DNA from: an uncultured Saprospiraceae bacterium
Lineage (GTDB): Bacteria > Bacteroidota > Bacteroidia > Chitinophagales > Saprospiraceae
Assembly: GCA_938015595.1 (NCBI GenBank)
Contig: CALLPI010000002.1
Span: forward strand, 186,001 to 250,000
Length of the DNA stretch: 64,000 bases
Reading direction: 5' to 3'
The translations under genes were made by a program, and so were the position numbers. The stretch's first letter is position 1. The number at the start of each line of letters is the position of its first letter. Positions 1 to 9,810 of the stretch are shown piece by piece. The notes beneath the pieces were generated by a model that worked only from the letters and a program-made list of their open reading frames with translations, did no database searches and was not told where the DNA came from.

Positions 1-1284
1 ATATTGTTCCAGAGGAAAGTCGTCGCAATAGCCGGCACCGCCCAGACACTGCATACCAGCGCTCACGGCCAAGTTGCTCATTTCGGAAGGAAAACTCTTG
101 GCCACAGGGGTAAGCAACTCCAGCAGCAGGTGAGCTTTGCGCTGCTCGGCGCCTTGGGCATGTTTTTCCAGGTCGGCGTAGAGGCTGCACTGGAGCAGCA
201 GAGCAAAACTGCCTTCAATGATGGATTTCTGGAATAACAACATGCGGCGCACGTCAGCATGTTCGATGATGGGCACTTGAGGCAGGCTCAGATCTTTATT
301 GGAGGGATGCCTACCTTGCGGCCGTTGGCGAGCATACTCCAGCGCGGCATAATAAGCGCCGGAAGCCGTAGCCGATGCCATGAGGCCTGTACCGATACGG
401 GCTTCGTTCATCATCTGAAACATGTAGGCCAGGCCCTTGTGAGGTGCGCCCACCAACCAGCCTCTGCAGTCGTCGTGCTCGCCTATTTGCAGGTGAGCAG
501 CTACGTAGCCTTTTTGACCCATTTTGCCATAGATGCCGGCAGTAGTCACATCATTGAATACCATGGTATCGCCTTCTTGCCGGTATTTGGGCACAACAAA
601 CAGGGAAATGCCCTTGGCGCCAGGCGGAGCGCCTTCGATGCGGGCCAACATGAGGTGCACCACGTTGTCCACAGCATTGTGATCACCGCCGCTGATAAAT
701 ATCTTCTGCCCCTTGATCAGGTAGTAGCCGTCAGGATGGGGGGTGGCGGTGGTCAGTATGTCTGACAGTGAACTACCGGCTTGCGGTTCGGTCAGTGCCA
801 TAGTGCCTTGCCAACGACCACTGTACATATGAGGCACAAATCGGCTTTGGAGTTCTTCTGAAGCGAAACTGCGCAACAGCCGGGCAGCGCCCTGCGTGAG
901 GAAGGCATGGGGCGGGGTGTTGGAGTTGGCTGCATAGAAGATCATAAGCGCGGCATTGAACAGGGTAAGCGGCATTTGCTGGCCACCAGCCTCCAAGGTA
1001 TCGGTGGCACTTATCCATCCGCCTTCGCCAAATACTTGCATGGCCGTCTTTATGCTGTGGTGTACGCGTACCTCGCCGTCCTGGTACACGGCCTTTTGGC
1101 GGTCCATTTCTCGATAGTAGGGGAAGAGGTAAGTGTCGCCGATTTGCTGGGCGGCATCCAGCGTCATATCAAAGGCAGCCTGGTCGTAAGCCTCAAATGC
1201 AGGAAAACGCCGAAGTGCCAGCGCGTCAAATACTTCATACAACAGGAACCTCAAGTGGCGTATACTAATGTATCGGGATGCCAT
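1..1284 (-). CDS. acyl-CoA dehydrogenase, 3' end cut by window edge
   Basis: The minus strand reads open from an ATG at 1282-1284 to the window edge, giving about 428 residues with no stop. The frame shows the acyl-CoA dehydrogenase order: an N-terminal helical region, the middle FAD/substrate part with MALTEPQAGSSLSD (about residues 165-178), the strand segment IKGQKIFISGGDHN, then the C-terminal helical domain up to MQCLGGAGYCDDFPLEQY. These are hallmarks of the large (about 600 residue) FAD-dependent acyl-CoA dehydrogenases that make trans-2-enoyl-CoA in fatty acid oxidation. The catalytic glutamate cannot be assigned from the part shown. It is a different paralogue from the one at 33485-35296. 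A Bacteroidota-type promoter lies about 36 nt upstream. The family call is firm; chain-length preference cannot be read. Confidence 0.9.
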   Translation of the reverse strand, partial: MASRYISIRHLRFLLYEVFDALALRRFPAFEAYDQAAFDMTLDAAQQIGDTYLFPYYREMDRQKAVYQDGEVRVHHSIKTAMQVFGEGGWISATDTLEAGGQQMPLTLFNAALMIFYAANSNTPPHAFLTQGAARLLRSFASEELQSRFVPHMYSGRWQGTMALTEPQAGSSLSDILTTATPHPDGYYLIKGQKIFISGGDHNAVDNVVHLMLARIEGAPPGAKGISLFVVPKYRQEGDTMVFNDVTTAGIYGKMGQKGYVAAHLQIGEHDDCRGWLVGAPHKGLAYMFQMMNEARIGTGLMASATASGAYYAALEYARQRPQGRHPSNKDLSLPQVPIIEHADVRRMLLFQKSIIEGSFALLLQCSLYADLEKHAQGAEQRKAHLLLELLTPVAKSFPSEMSNLAVSAGMQCLGGAGYCDDFPLEQY

Positions 1285-1319
1285 ACGTGCAGTGATAAAT
1301 TGCGAGAGAATGCTCGCAG

Positions 1320-1347
1320 CAAAGGTATTTAAAATTTTGGCGTGCAA
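1320..1347 (-). promoter_or_regulatory. Bacteroidota-type promoter for the acyl-CoA dehydrogenase
   Basis: On the minus strand TTG (1347-1345, part of a TTTG) is followed after 17 nt by TACCTTTG (1327-1320), matching the -33 TTG / -7 TAnnTTTG pattern described for Bacteroidota. The predicted transcript would begin about 30 nt ahead of the ATG at 1284. This is consensus matching by eye only. Confidence 0.45.
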
Positions 1348-1491
1348 ACCTGACCAGGCTGAAGTAAATAGCTCAGCACTGAGGCAGAACCCACTCAACA
1401 GCCTACACGCTAGGGGAATACTCTTGTTGTAATTATTTTAAGGCCATTACAAACCAAATTAGTGACAATATTAAGACTATTTCACAGCGAG

Positions 1492-1580
1492 TTTTCCACA
1501 GTGTGGAAAAGTTATTCCACATTAGCTTAGTGCTGAAAATGAGCAAATTAGATTAATTATCCACAAGGTGTGGATAATTA
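1492..1580. promoter_or_regulatory. Inverted DnaA-box-like palindromes upstream of nrdB
   Basis: Two inverted repeats sit 74-162 bp ahead of the nrdB start. The first has arms TTTTCCACA (1492-1500) and TGTGGAAAA (1502-1510) around one base. The second has perfect 12-nt arms TAATTATCCACA (1554-1565) and TGTGGATAATTA (1569-1580) around AGG. Its inner 9-mers, TTATCCACA, are the canonical DnaA box in both orientations. A further half-site, TATTCCACA, is at 1513-1521. E. coli nrdAB is known to carry DnaA boxes in its promoter, so replication-coupled control of RNR is a reasonable inference. The sites do not resemble the NrdR box consensus. A different regulator with a CCACA/TGTGG core is the main alternative. 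Confidence 0.6.
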
Positions 1581-1653
1581 TTGCTACCCAAGATGCACTT
1601 TTCGGTATAATTTAGCACTCCACTTTAACCACATATATAAATTAGAACACCAA

Positions 1654-2631
1654 ATGCAAACTGAAATCGAACCACTCCTCCAGGAAAACCCCAACCGCTT
1701 TGTGCTCTTCCCTATTGAGCACAGCGACATCTGGGCATTTTACAAAAAGTCGGAAGCCAATTTTTGGACGGCAGAGGAAATTGACTTGTCCGCCGATCTT
1801 GCGGACTGGAATCACAAGCTCAATGACGATGAGCGCCATTTCATCAAGCACGTACTGGCCTTCTTTGCCGCCAGCGACGGCATTGTCAATGAAAACTTGG
1901 CCATGAACTTTGTCAATGAGGTGCAATACACTGAGGCCAAGTTTTTCTACGGTTTTCAGATCATGATGGAGAACATCCACTCCGAAACTTACTCCTTGCT
2001 CATTGATACCTACATCAAGGACCAAAAAGAAAAAGACTACCTCCTGCGCGCCATCGAACATGTGGACTGCGTGAAGAAAAAAGCCGACTGGGCGCTGCGC
2101 TGGATCAGCAATGGCTCCTTTGCCGAGCGCCTCATTGCTTTTGCGGCCGTAGAGGGTATCTTTTTCTCTGGCTCCTTCTGCTCCATCTTCTGGCTCAAGA
2201 AGCGGGGCCTCATGCCCGGCCTTACCTTTTCCAACGAACTCATCTCGCGCGACGAAGGCATGCACTGCGATTTTGCCTGCCTGCTGTACAATGACCACCT
2301 CAAGCAAAAACTAAGCCCCAACACTGTACGCGACATCATCACCGACGCCGTCAGCATCGAAAAGGAATTCGTATCGGATGCGCTGCCAGTAAACCTCATT
2401 GGCATGAACGCAAAGTTGATGTGCCAGTACATTGAGTTTGTGGCCGATCGTCTGTTGGCAGCCCTGCATCAGCCCAAGGTGTACCTCGTAGAAAACCCCT
2501 TCCCTTGGATGGACCTAATCTCCCTGCAGGGCAAGACCAACTTCTTCGAAAAGCGCGTGGGAGACTACCAAAAGGCCGGCGTCATGGCACAACGTGAAAA
2601 GCAGGTATTTACCCTGGAGGAAGATTTTTAG
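1654..2631 (+). CDS. nrdB: Class Ia ribonucleotide reductase, small (R2, beta) subunit
   Basis: The 325-residue protein houses the diiron-tyrosyl radical cofactor used with NrdA to reduce ribonucleotides. By alignment with the eukaryotic-type R2 family the metal ligands are D75 ([11 protein letters not shown]), E106 and H109 ([10 protein letters not shown]), E167 (AVEGIF), E201 and H204 (RDEGMHCDF), and the radical tyrosine is Y113. The C-terminus VFTLEEDF is the conserved tail that docks into NrdA. The frame is open upstream to 1570, but that would put the second palindrome inside the coding region and add 28 unconserved residues, so the ATG at 1654 (MQTEIEPLL) is chosen. nrdA follows after about 80 nt, so the two are probably cotranscribed. 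Confidence 0.96.
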   Translation: MQTEIEPLLQENPNRFVLFPIEHSDIWAFYKKSEANFWTAEEIDLSADLADWNHKLNDDERHFIKHVLAFFAASDGIVNENLAMNFVNEVQYTEAKFFYGFQIMMENIHSETYSLLIDTYIKDQKEKDYLLRAIEHVDCVKKKADWALRWISNGSFAERLIAFAAVEGIFFSGSFCSIFWLKKRGLMPGLTFSNELISRDEGMHCDFACLLYNDHLKQKLSPNTVRDIITDAVSIEKEFVSDALPVNLIGMNAKLMCQYIEFVADRLLAALHQPKVYLVENPFPWMDLISLQGKTNFFEKRVGDYQKAGVMAQREKQVFTLEEDF

Positions 2632-2712
2632 CGTAGTACACGGAGCTACCCCCACTCTCTATGCGCTGTGGATTTCAATAACCAGATTATCGAATTCAAA
2701 CCAATAAATGCC

Positions 2713-5124
2713 ATGTATGTAATAAAGCGCAGCGGTAAACAAGAAGAAGTAAGTTTCGATAAGATCACCGCCAGAATCAAAAAACTTTGCTACGGGCTGG
2801 ATGCCCAGTACGTGGATTACATTGAGATTTCCAAGAAAGTCATCCAGGGCTTGTACGCTGGCGTGAGCACCACTGAGCTGGACAACCTCGCCGCCGAAAC
2901 CGCCGCCTCCATGGCCGCTGTACATCCCGACTACGCCCTGCTGGCCGCACGTATTGCCGTGTCCAATTTGCACAAAAACACCGACAAGTCCTTCTCGCGC
3001 ACAATGAAGGAACTTTACCACTATATTGACCCCAAGACAGGAGAAAAGGCCGGCCTCATTAGCGACGAAACTTTTGAAATTATCTGGAAATACCGCGACG
3101 AGCTGGACTCGTCTATCATCTATGACCGTGACTACGAGTTTGACTACTTTGGCTTCAAAACCCTGGAGCGCTCCTACCTACTCAAAATGAACGGCAAGGT
3201 AATGGAGCGCCCGCAGCACATGCTCATGCGCGTGGCAGTAGGGATTCATGGTGAAAATATTGAAGCCGCCATTGAAACCTACCACCTTATGTCGGAAAAG
3301 TGGTTCATACACGCTACGCCCACGCTTTTCAATGCAGGTACGCCAAAGCCGCAGATGAGCAGTTGCTTCCTTCTTTCCATGACAGAAGACTCTATCAAAG
3401 GCATCTTTGAAACCCTGCAACGCTGTGCCCTTATCAGCCAAAGCGCTGGAGGTATTGGCCTCAGCATCCACAACATCCGCGCTACGGGCAGCTATATCAA
3501 AGGAACAAATGGGGCATCCAATGGCATCATACCAATGCTGCGGGTGTTCAATGATACCGCACGCTACGTGGATCAGGGCGGGGGTAAGCGAAAAGGCGCC
3601 TTCGCCATCTATCTCGAACCCTGGCACGCCGACGTATTCGAGTTTCTCGACCTCAAGAAAAACCACGGCAAGGAAGAGCTGCGCGCCCGCGACCTGTTCT
3701 ATGCCATGTGGATTCCAGACCTCTTCATGGAGCGCGTGAAAGCCGACGGCGAGTGGTCGCTCTTCTGCCCGCACGAAGCCCCTGGCCTTTACGACTGCTA
3801 CGGCGGCGAATTTGAAGCCCTTTACCACCGCTATGAGCAGGAAGGCCGCGCCCGCCGCACAGTGAAAGCACAAGATCTTTGGTTTGCCATTCTCGAATCG
3901 CAGATCGAGACGGGCACACCCTACATCCTCTACAAAGATGCCGCTAACAAAAAGTCGAACCAAAAAAACCTTGGCACCATCCGCTCTAGCAATCTCTGCA
4001 CGGAGATTATTGAGTACACCGCGCCCGACGAAGTGGCCGTATGTAACCTTGCCTCCATCAACCTCTCCAGGTTTGTACGCGAAGATCGTACCTTCGACTT
4101 TGACCGCCTTGTGGAGATCACCCGCGTGGTAACGCGCAACCTCAACCGCATCATTGACATCAACTATTATCCAATACCGGAAGCTCGCAACAGCAACTTA
4201 CGCCACCGGCCTATCGGCATCGGCGTGCAGGGCCTGGCCGATGCCTTCTTGCTCATGCGCATGCCTTTTGACAGCCCAGAAGCCCGCATACTCAACCGCG
4301 ACATCTTCGAGGCCATCTACTACGGTGCGCTCAAGGAGTCCTGTGCCCTTGCAGCCAAGTATGGCCCCTACGAAAGCTATGCCGGATCGCCAGCCAGCCA
4401 GGGCATCTTGCAGTACGATATGTGGGACGTGACGCCCACTTCCCGCTTTGACTGGAGCGCCCTCAAAGCCGAAATAGCCAAGCACGGCCTGCGCAACAGC
4501 CTCCTGTTGGCGCCCATGCCTACAGCTTCTACCTCGCAGATACTGGGCAATAACGAGTGCTTCGAGCCATATACCTCCAACATCTACAGCCGCCGCACCC
4601 TCTCCGGTGAGTTCATTGTAGTGAACAAGCACCTACTCAAAGACCTCATCGGCCTCGGCCTGTGGAATGAAGAAATGAAACATCAGCTCTTGGCCGCCAA
4701 CGGCTCGGTACAACACATACCTGGCATACCTGACCATATCAAGATACTGTACCGCACAGTGTGGGAACTGAGCCAAAAGGCCATCATAGACATGGCCGCC
4801 GACCGCGGCGCTTACATCTGCCAGAGCCAAAGCATGAACCTCTTTGTAGAAAGCCCAAACTTTGGTAAGCTCTCCTCCATGCACTTCTACGCCTGGCAAA
4901 AGGGCCTCAAAACTGGCATGTACTACCTGCGCTCTAAAGCAGCAGTGGACCCCATTAAGTTCACCGTGAAGCAAGACGTACAGCAGCAAGTCGCCGCTGC
5001 TGGTAAGAACAAAAAAAATCACAGCAATAATGCTACTGAACTAGAACCTGGTAACCCCGAGGAGGAAATGGCACTCAAGGCTTGTAGCTTGGATGATCCG
5101 GATTGCCTGGCGTGCAGCGCATAG
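2713..5124 (+). CDS. nrdA: Class Ia ribonucleotide reductase, large (R1, alpha) subunit
   Basis: The 803-residue catalytic subunit reduces ribonucleoside diphosphates. Residues about 1-90 form an ATP-cone ([18 protein letters not shown]), suggesting allosteric ATP/dATP control of overall activity. The active-site cysteines appear near residue 218 (SSCFLLSM), 429 (SSNLCTEI, the thiyl cysteine) and 444 (AVCNLAS). The radical-transfer tyrosines are in the segment [16 protein letters not shown], and the C-terminal shuttle pair is in CLACSA. A GTG at 2668 is in frame and would add 15 residues, but the family usually begins at the cone with a sequence like MYVIKR, so the ATG at 2713 is preferred. 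It lies downstream of nrdB and is followed by a terminator. Confidence 0.95.
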   Translation: MYVIKRSGKQEEVSFDKITARIKKLCYGLDAQYVDYIEISKKVIQGLYAGVSTTELDNLAAETAASMAAVHPDYALLAARIAVSNLHKNTDKSFSRTMKELYHYIDPKTGEKAGLISDETFEIIWKYRDELDSSIIYDRDYEFDYFGFKTLERSYLLKMNGKVMERPQHMLMRVAVGIHGENIEAAIETYHLMSEKWFIHATPTLFNAGTPKPQMSSCFLLSMTEDSIKGIFETLQRCALISQSAGGIGLSIHNIRATGSYIKGTNGASNGIIPMLRVFNDTARYVDQGGGKRKGAFAIYLEPWHADVFEFLDLKKNHGKEELRARDLFYAMWIPDLFMERVKADGEWSLFCPHEAPGLYDCYGGEFEALYHRYEQEGRARRTVKAQDLWFAILESQIETGTPYILYKDAANKKSNQKNLGTIRSSNLCTEIIEYTAPDEVAVCNLASINLSRFVREDRTFDFDRLVEITRVVTRNLNRIIDINYYPIPEARNSNLRHRPIGIGVQGLADAFLLMRMPFDSPEARILNRDIFEAIYYGALKESCALAAKYGPYESYAGSPASQGILQYDMWDVTPTSRFDWSALKAEIAKHGLRNSLLLAPMPTASTSQILGNNECFEPYTSNIYSRRTLSGEFIVVNKHLLKDLIGLGLWNEEMKHQLLAANGSVQHIPGIPDHIKILYRTVWELSQKAIIDMAADRGAYICQSQSMNLFVESPNFGKLSSMHFYAWQKGLKTGMYYLRSKAAVDPIKFTVKQDVQQQVAAAGKNKKNHSNNATELEPGNPEEEMALKACSLDDPDCLACSA

Positions 5125-5217
5125 TGCCATACAGCGGCGCAACCGATACTTGCTTTTTGTCTTTACCAAACATACTTGGCGAAAAACCAGCTAAACCAAC
5201 TTACTGATGCGATACTG

Positions 5218-5256
5218 GCCGGGCTTCTTCGTAAAAGAGGAGTCCGGCTGGTCTTT
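5218..5256 (+). terminator. Rho-independent terminator of nrdBA
   Basis: GCCGGGCTTCTT (5218-5229) pairs with the arm ending at GTCCGGC (5248), a stem of about 12 bp with a few G-U pairs, followed by TGGTCTTTTTTG. It lies about 95 nt after the nrdA stop. The rest of 5125-5443 shows no gene. Confidence 0.75.
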
Positions 5257-5443
5257 TTTGCAAGAAGATGTTGAGGTAGCTTTCTTTATACTTCGACTCC
5301 CCAAGGCTTGTGCACAACATCTGTAAATCTTACACAAAACTTGGTGTTGATCCGTGTAATCTTTGAGGTTCTCTAGCCTTGCAACCAGAAACCCGACAAC
5401 CGCATGCCTTCAGTACGCTATTGTGCAAATTTGCTACTCAGCA

Positions 5444-6928
5444 TCAGTCCGGCTTTGCCACGGGGCGCCGCGAAGCCAGGTCAAAGTTGACCAGCATGGC
5501 CATGAGCATAAAGAAAAACGAGCCGATCTTGTCAGTTTCGATAAGGTCGTTGATAATGCACAGTATCAATATACTGATGAACGACAGCATGAGCGCCATC
5601 ACTGCCTGCTGCGAGCGCCTGCATTTGAGCCTGTGGTATAGTTTTTCGCCATAAATCAGCACGGCAAACACCATAAACAAGAAAAACAACAACCCTGGCA
5701 ACCCTTGCTCCACCGGCACCATCAAGTAGTAGCAGTGGATGCCGGAGCGCTCTGGGTTGTGGCTTACATACGTGCGAAAACTATTGACGGCATAGGGCTT
5801 GTACTGCTCCAGGAAGTTCCCCGGGCCAAAACCTGTGAGCAATCGCTCGCCCACCATATAAAAACCAGCTATCCAGCGATAAAATCGCTCCATGGTAGAG
5901 ATATCCTCGCCTTGTGCGGTGGCCTCCAGCAGATTATCAAAGCGCGTATGGGTGATTGTCTTATCATAATCCGGCGCAAAGTCCAGATAATAGTTGTCCA
6001 AAGCCAGCCGCCAGAAGCCCAGCGTAACCACCAGTACTACCATCAACAAAGCTGATTTCACCAACCGCAATCGTATCACCCCATATATCAACGGCAGCAA
6101 TATCAGCGTGCCCATGGCGGCGCGGGTATAGCTCAATTGTATAGCTACCACCAATACGATAAGTGCCAGGCCTAACCCCACGCGCTGCCAGCTCCAGGTC
6201 GGATACCATTGCCGCACAAACCACACAAAGGGTACAATCACCACCATGATGCAGGCATAGATTACGTGGTTGCGGTAAAACGGCGACAACACCCGATGCA
6301 CGTCTTCAAATGAAAAACCATAGCCCGCATGGCCTACCAGTACGTATACTACCGTGAGCATCAGCGGAATGCACACCGCCCAGAAAAAATGCGCTACGTC
6401 TTGGATGGTGCGGAGCAGACTACCGGCCAAAAAATAAAAGGTAATGATATACCAAGTCTTCGCCAGGAAGAACTTTACCGACACAAATACGTCGCTGGAG
6501 GTCAGTAGCGGTACAATGATCCAGCCCCAGTGCAGCAACAGCAGCAAAGTAATAGGATGCCACATGAAGCCCTGAGGCAAAACACTCCTTCTGAATGCCA
6601 ACTGCAGGATAAACACCAGCATCAGCCCCACAATGAGCGGCTCAGTGGGCAAGTCTGTGCCAAAACCACCCGGTAGTTCTAACTCTGTAGAAAGCGGAAT
6701 GCAGACCAACAGCAGATAAAACACCTTTCGATAGTCCAGTATAGTCACATATACCAGCAAGACCACGGCCGGCAATACCGCCATCCACCACGCCTCTACC
6801 AAGACGGCAGCAAAAAAGCTCAGCCATGTAGCCGCGGCCAGCGAGGCATACCCATACTTGACCTCAGGAGATTGGCCGGGCAGCACATCGTCCAACTGCC
6901 GCATCAAGTGTGTGAAAATGGATTTCAT
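5444..6928 (-). CDS. O-antigen ligase/polymerase-like (Wzy_C superfamily) membrane protein
   Basis: The 494-residue protein is strongly hydrophobic, with about ten to twelve predicted membrane spans. A long soluble loop (about residues 310-400) contains GFGPGNFLEQY and SHNPERSGIHCYYLMVPVEQGLPGLLFF. The GxGPGNF ... HN ... G-P-G pattern before a final span is typical of the O-antigen ligase/polymerase family (WaaL, Wzy), which join undecaprenyl-linked glycans to an acceptor or to each other in the periplasm. No glycosyltransferase locus surrounds it, so the acceptor is unknown; it could equally be an exopolysaccharide or protein O-glycan ligase. It is transcribed alone. A TAACTTTG at 6944-6937 resembles a -7 box but is very close to the start codon. 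Confidence 0.75.
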   Translation of the reverse strand: MKSIFTHLMRQLDDVLPGQSPEVKYGYASLAAATWLSFFAAVLVEAWWMAVLPAVVLLVYVTILDYRKVFYLLLVCIPLSTELELPGGFGTDLPTEPLIVGLMLVFILQLAFRRSVLPQGFMWHPITLLLLLHWGWIIVPLLTSSDVFVSVKFFLAKTWYIITFYFLAGSLLRTIQDVAHFFWAVCIPLMLTVVYVLVGHAGYGFSFEDVHRVLSPFYRNHVIYACIMVVIVPFVWFVRQWYPTWSWQRVGLGLALIVLVVAIQLSYTRAAMGTLILLPLIYGVIRLRLVKSALLMVVLVVTLGFWRLALDNYYLDFAPDYDKTITHTRFDNLLEATAQGEDISTMERFYRWIAGFYMVGERLLTGFGPGNFLEQYKPYAVNSFRTYVSHNPERSGIHCYYLMVPVEQGLPGLLFFLFMVFAVLIYGEKLYHRLKCRRSQQAVMALMLSFISILILCIINDLIETDKIGSFFFMLMAMLVNFDLASRRPVAKPD

Positions 6929-7107
6929 GTCGGCAGCAAAGTTAAGCTATTTGTACTTCATAGCTTGCGTAGTGAAAGCCGGCATATTGATGCGCCTGCT
7001 AATGAATATGATGATGATGGCACTATGCCTTGGCTTTACATCTTGCCAAGATGCAGCGTTGTGCACCAACGAGCATAGCCATGCTGAGAAGACTTTTGCG
7101 TTATGCC
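6929..7107. other. Intergenic stretch without a recognised gene
   Basis: This stretch lies between the start of the ligase-like gene and the end of the decayed gene. Only short unconvincing frames on either strand are seen. No RNA gene is recognised. Confidence 0.5.
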
Positions 7108-7942
7108 TTACTGTTTCTTTGTCGCCAGGATCACTATCTTGCCTGTGCCCACTTCGGGCACTTGTGTACCCACAACTTCGCTGACGCCAGACAACGTGAG
7201 TTCGTAGCGGTGCTCCAGTATCAGGCCGGTAGCCAACTCCAGTGCCAGGCTGCCTTTGCCTTTAGCCTGGAATTTGTATTTTGCCTCTATACCATTGTAG
7301 GAAATACTTGCACCGTTGACATCAAGGCTCATTTTGTATGCCAGGTGCGCCTTTGCGTTTGACGTGCCAAAGGAAGGTGTAAGTGATCTGCATTATCGTG
7401 GGGCCTTACTCAATTTTTTGCGTCTAGGTGCCTTTGCTGGGAATGGGCTTGGGTGGCGGCGCTACAAAGCAAAAGGACAAAGGAGTAGTATGGTCAATCC
7501 TAGCAGGACCTGCACTGAAATCTCTGGGCATCTCAAAGTTTTTCAGAACGGTCACCCTACCATTGGGTGCAACTATGCCTTCCATACTGGAACTGAGCAT
7601 GGCTTTGAACCGCTCAGCTATGGGGCTATCCATATGCCAAGTGTTGAAATCGTATGACTTCGATATACCCATAATCGCCACATATCCCTTTGAATGGCTA
7701 ATAGTTTGCTCCACCCAGAAACCTCCGGCACCTGCAGATTGCACAGTAAATACTAGCTCCATGACGATTGTGCTGCTTAAGTCCATACATAGGCTCGTCA
7801 CCTGCTTTTGGATCTTGTCATCTACAGTGCAGGATATGAAGTAGGCCTGTCCGACAGGAAGGTTGAGTTTCCAGGGCTAAAGGGTTTGGGCGCAGCTAGG
7901 GCCGGCAGTACTCAGCCATAGGAAAAGTAGGGTGTAGCTCAC
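7108..7942 (-). pseudogene. Decayed secreted-protein gene, possibly DUF6263-like
   Basis: Read on the minus strand, the region looks like one protein broken several times. From a GTG at 7942 comes a signal-peptide-like stretch (SYTLLFLWLSTAGPSCAQTL) that hits TAG at 7877-7879. The same frame then continues as KLNLPVGQAYFISCTVDDKIQKQV through an SSSMEGIVAPNGRVTVLKNF segment to APPPKPIPSKGT, ending in TAG. After further stops and a frame change near 7345-7400 a last segment follows with AKYKFQAKGKGSLALELATGL, ending at 7108. The layout (signal peptide, threshold-like N-terminal part, proline-rich hinge, 'G-x-G ... TGL' C-terminal part) recalls DUF6263 secreted proteins, from memory only. At least two in-frame stops and one frameshift argue for a pseudogene; sequencing error cannot be excluded. 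Confidence 0.5.
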
Positions 7943-7978
7943 GCTCAGGCAGTTATTGCATTATTTATTCTTGATAGC

Positions 7979-8857
7979 TTACAAATGCCGCTCGGCGTGG
8001 TAGGAAGAGCGCACTAGCGGGCCGCTTTCTACGAAAGCAAAGCCCTTGGCCAAACCGACCTCCTTATACCTGGCAAACTGGTCAGGATGGATGAACTCTG
8101 CCACTTCCAGGTGCATCTTGGTAGGCTGCAGATACTGGCCAATGGTGAGCACATCGCAGCCGTGAGCCAGCAGGTCGTCCATAGTTTGAAAGACTTCTTC
8201 CTCGGTTTCGCCCAGGCCTACCATGATACCCGACTTGGTGCGCTTGCCATAGGCTTTAGTGCGCTGTATTTGCTCTAAGCTGCGCTCGTATTTGGCTTGC
8301 GGGCGCACCTTTCGGTAGAGGCGCTGCACAGTTTCCATATTGTGGGACACTACCTCCTGGCCAGCCTCAATCATGCGTTCGAGGGCAGACCAGGTGGCTC
8401 TCACATCGGGTATGAGGGTTTCAATGGTGACGTGCGGAGTGCTTTCCTTAACGGCGCGCACAGTTTGATACCAGATTTCAGCGCCCCGGTCAGGTAGTTC
8501 ATCGCGATTTACGGAGGTAATGACGGCGTGCTTCACGCCCATGAGGCGGATGGCCTCAGCTACGCGGCGGGGTTCGTCTTCGTCGTACTCCGTAGGGCGT
8601 CCAGTTTTCACAGCGCAAAAAGAGCAGGAGCGCGTGCAGGTGTTGCCCAGTATCATAAAAGTAGCCGTGCCAGCGCCCCAGCACTCGCCCATGTTGGGGC
8701 AGTTGCCGCTCTGGCAGATGGTGTGCAACTTGTAGTCGTCCACCAGGCGACGCACCTGGCGATAGTTTTCGCCAATGGGCAGCTTAACGCGCAACCATTC
8801 AGGTCGGCGCGAGGTGGCGGGCGTTTGCTGAGGGGCCACTACATTGAGTTCGATCAT
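7979..8857 (-). CDS. lipA: Lipoyl synthase (radical SAM)
   Basis: This 292-residue enzyme inserts two sulfurs into octanoyl groups on lipoyl domains. Both iron-sulfur signatures are present: the auxiliary cluster motif [12 protein letters not shown] (about residues 48-59) and the radical-SAM motif CTRSCSFC (about residues 74-81). The conserved RSSYHAE end supplies the serine ligand. Length is normal for LipA. The minus-strand neighbour begins just upstream (8864), so the two may be cotranscribed. A lipoylated E2 protein that would be a substrate is encoded at 11258-12589. Confidence 0.97.
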   Translation of the reverse strand: MIELNVVAPQQTPATSRRPEWLRVKLPIGENYRQVRRLVDDYKLHTICQSGNCPNMGECWGAGTATFMILGNTCTRSCSFCAVKTGRPTEYDEDEPRRVAEAIRLMGVKHAVITSVNRDELPDRGAEIWYQTVRAVKESTPHVTIETLIPDVRATWSALERMIEAGQEVVSHNMETVQRLYRKVRPQAKYERSLEQIQRTKAYGKRTKSGIMVGLGETEEEVFQTMDDLLAHGCDVLTIGQYLQPTKMHLEVAEFIHPDQFARYKEVGLAKGFAFVESGPLVRSSYHAERHL

Positions 8858-8863
8858 GTTAGG

Positions 8864-9670
8864 TCAGGTTCGCTTACCGAACTGCAAATTTACAAAAAGG
8901 TTGACAAAGACCCGCTGGTTCTCGATATTGGGCGCTTGGGGCAATTCTATCATGATGGGCATATCGCGGAAGAAAAAGTCCACCATGACGCCAGCTTCAG
9001 CAGCTTTGACAAAGCGCTCAAAAGCGCCCCAATCCAGGTGAACGGCTGCCTTAGCATGGGCGCCCGGCGCAATGGAAATTTGCTCAATACCCTTAAAGAA
9101 GCCGGAAGCACCGTATATGCTGTTCAAATCCAGAAACCTATCGGCATTGTCGGCAGAGAAGGCTTCGCTGCGCACAAAAAAAGTAGTGAAATCCGGCTCC
9201 CGATAGCGAATAATGTCGAGGTGGTAGGGCTTAAGCAAGCCGAGTGCTAACCCACCTGAGTAGCTTATGCCAATGGCCAGCCCCCTGTTGAGGGCCTTGT
9301 CTGAAAAATAGCGCTTTTCTCCGATGGCACCGTGCAATACAAAGAGGCTGTTCTGCTTGCCGTACACAAAAGAGCGGGAAATCCTACCGGCAGTAGGGGT
9401 GCGAAAGTCAAAACTCTGGCGAAATTCCTTGGGGTGCCTGATCTCGGCGAGGTCAAAGCTAAAAAATCGGGTGCGGTAGTAGGTGGCCAAGCGGCCGAAT
9501 TGGAGGCCGGCACCTAGTCCCTGTGTATGCAGTTGGAACTGCACGGTAAACTCTTTGTTGTACACAATACCTTTGGCCTCCTCTTCCAGGCTCTTGATGC
9601 GCGGGATAGTGGGCTGTGCGCAAATAGTCAAAGGTAGGAGCAAAGGTATGATGAAGAGCACTCTGATCAT
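8864..9670 (-). CDS. Secreted, probably outer-membrane beta-barrel protein of unknown function
   Basis: The 268-residue protein begins with a signal peptide (MIRVLFIIPLLLPLTICAQP, cleavage probably after the alanine of ICA). It continues in alternating hydrophobic/polar strands with aromatic ends and finishes FVNLFVNLQFGKRT, a C-terminus that suits an outer-membrane barrel. I do not recognise a named family; similar proteins are commonly seen next to lipA in Bacteroidota, but that is recollection only. The upstream in-frame TTG at 9679 is rejected because the signal peptide begins cleanly at the ATG at 9670. It ends 6 nt before lipA, indicating coupling. No catalytic motif is seen. Confidence 0.7.
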   Translation of the reverse strand: MIRVLFIIPLLLPLTICAQPTIPRIKSLEEEAKGIVYNKEFTVQFQLHTQGLGAGLQFGRLATYYRTRFFSFDLAEIRHPKEFRQSFDFRTPTAGRISRSFVYGKQNSLFVLHGAIGEKRYFSDKALNRGLAIGISYSGGLALGLLKPYHLDIIRYREPDFTTFFVRSEAFSADNADRFLDLNSIYGASGFFKGIEQISIAPGAHAKAAVHLDWGAFERFVKAAEAGVMVDFFFRDMPIMIELPQAPNIENQRVFVNLFVNLQFGKRT

Positions 9671-9810
9671 AGCCGGCAAGTTGAACAGGATTAATACAGT
9701 TGCAATATTTCAAATGTTCAAATAAAATTAAGGCAAAAGATTTGGATATACGCCGGCACACCCGCATTTTGTCCTCGCTTTAACCAAAAAAACGCAAAAT
9801 CAGGCCCGAC

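Noticed and set aside
1492-1580. Chromosomal replication origin
   Set aside because: DnaA-like boxes are clustered, but there is no dnaA gene nearby, no obvious tandem unwinding element, and the sites sit in the promoter position of nrdB, so a regulatory role is simpler.
1610-1621. CIRCE half-site TTAGCACTC ahead of nrdB
   Set aside because: The half-site is present, but the matching inverted half at 9-nt spacing is absent, so it is probably chance.
1642-2307. Minus-strand 221-codon frame
   Set aside because: It is the antisense shadow of nrdB, which has all metal ligands and the correct C-terminal tail.
3178-3963. Minus-strand 261-codon frame
   Set aside because: It lies wholly inside nrdA on the other strand and has no recognisable protein character; a codon-bias shadow.
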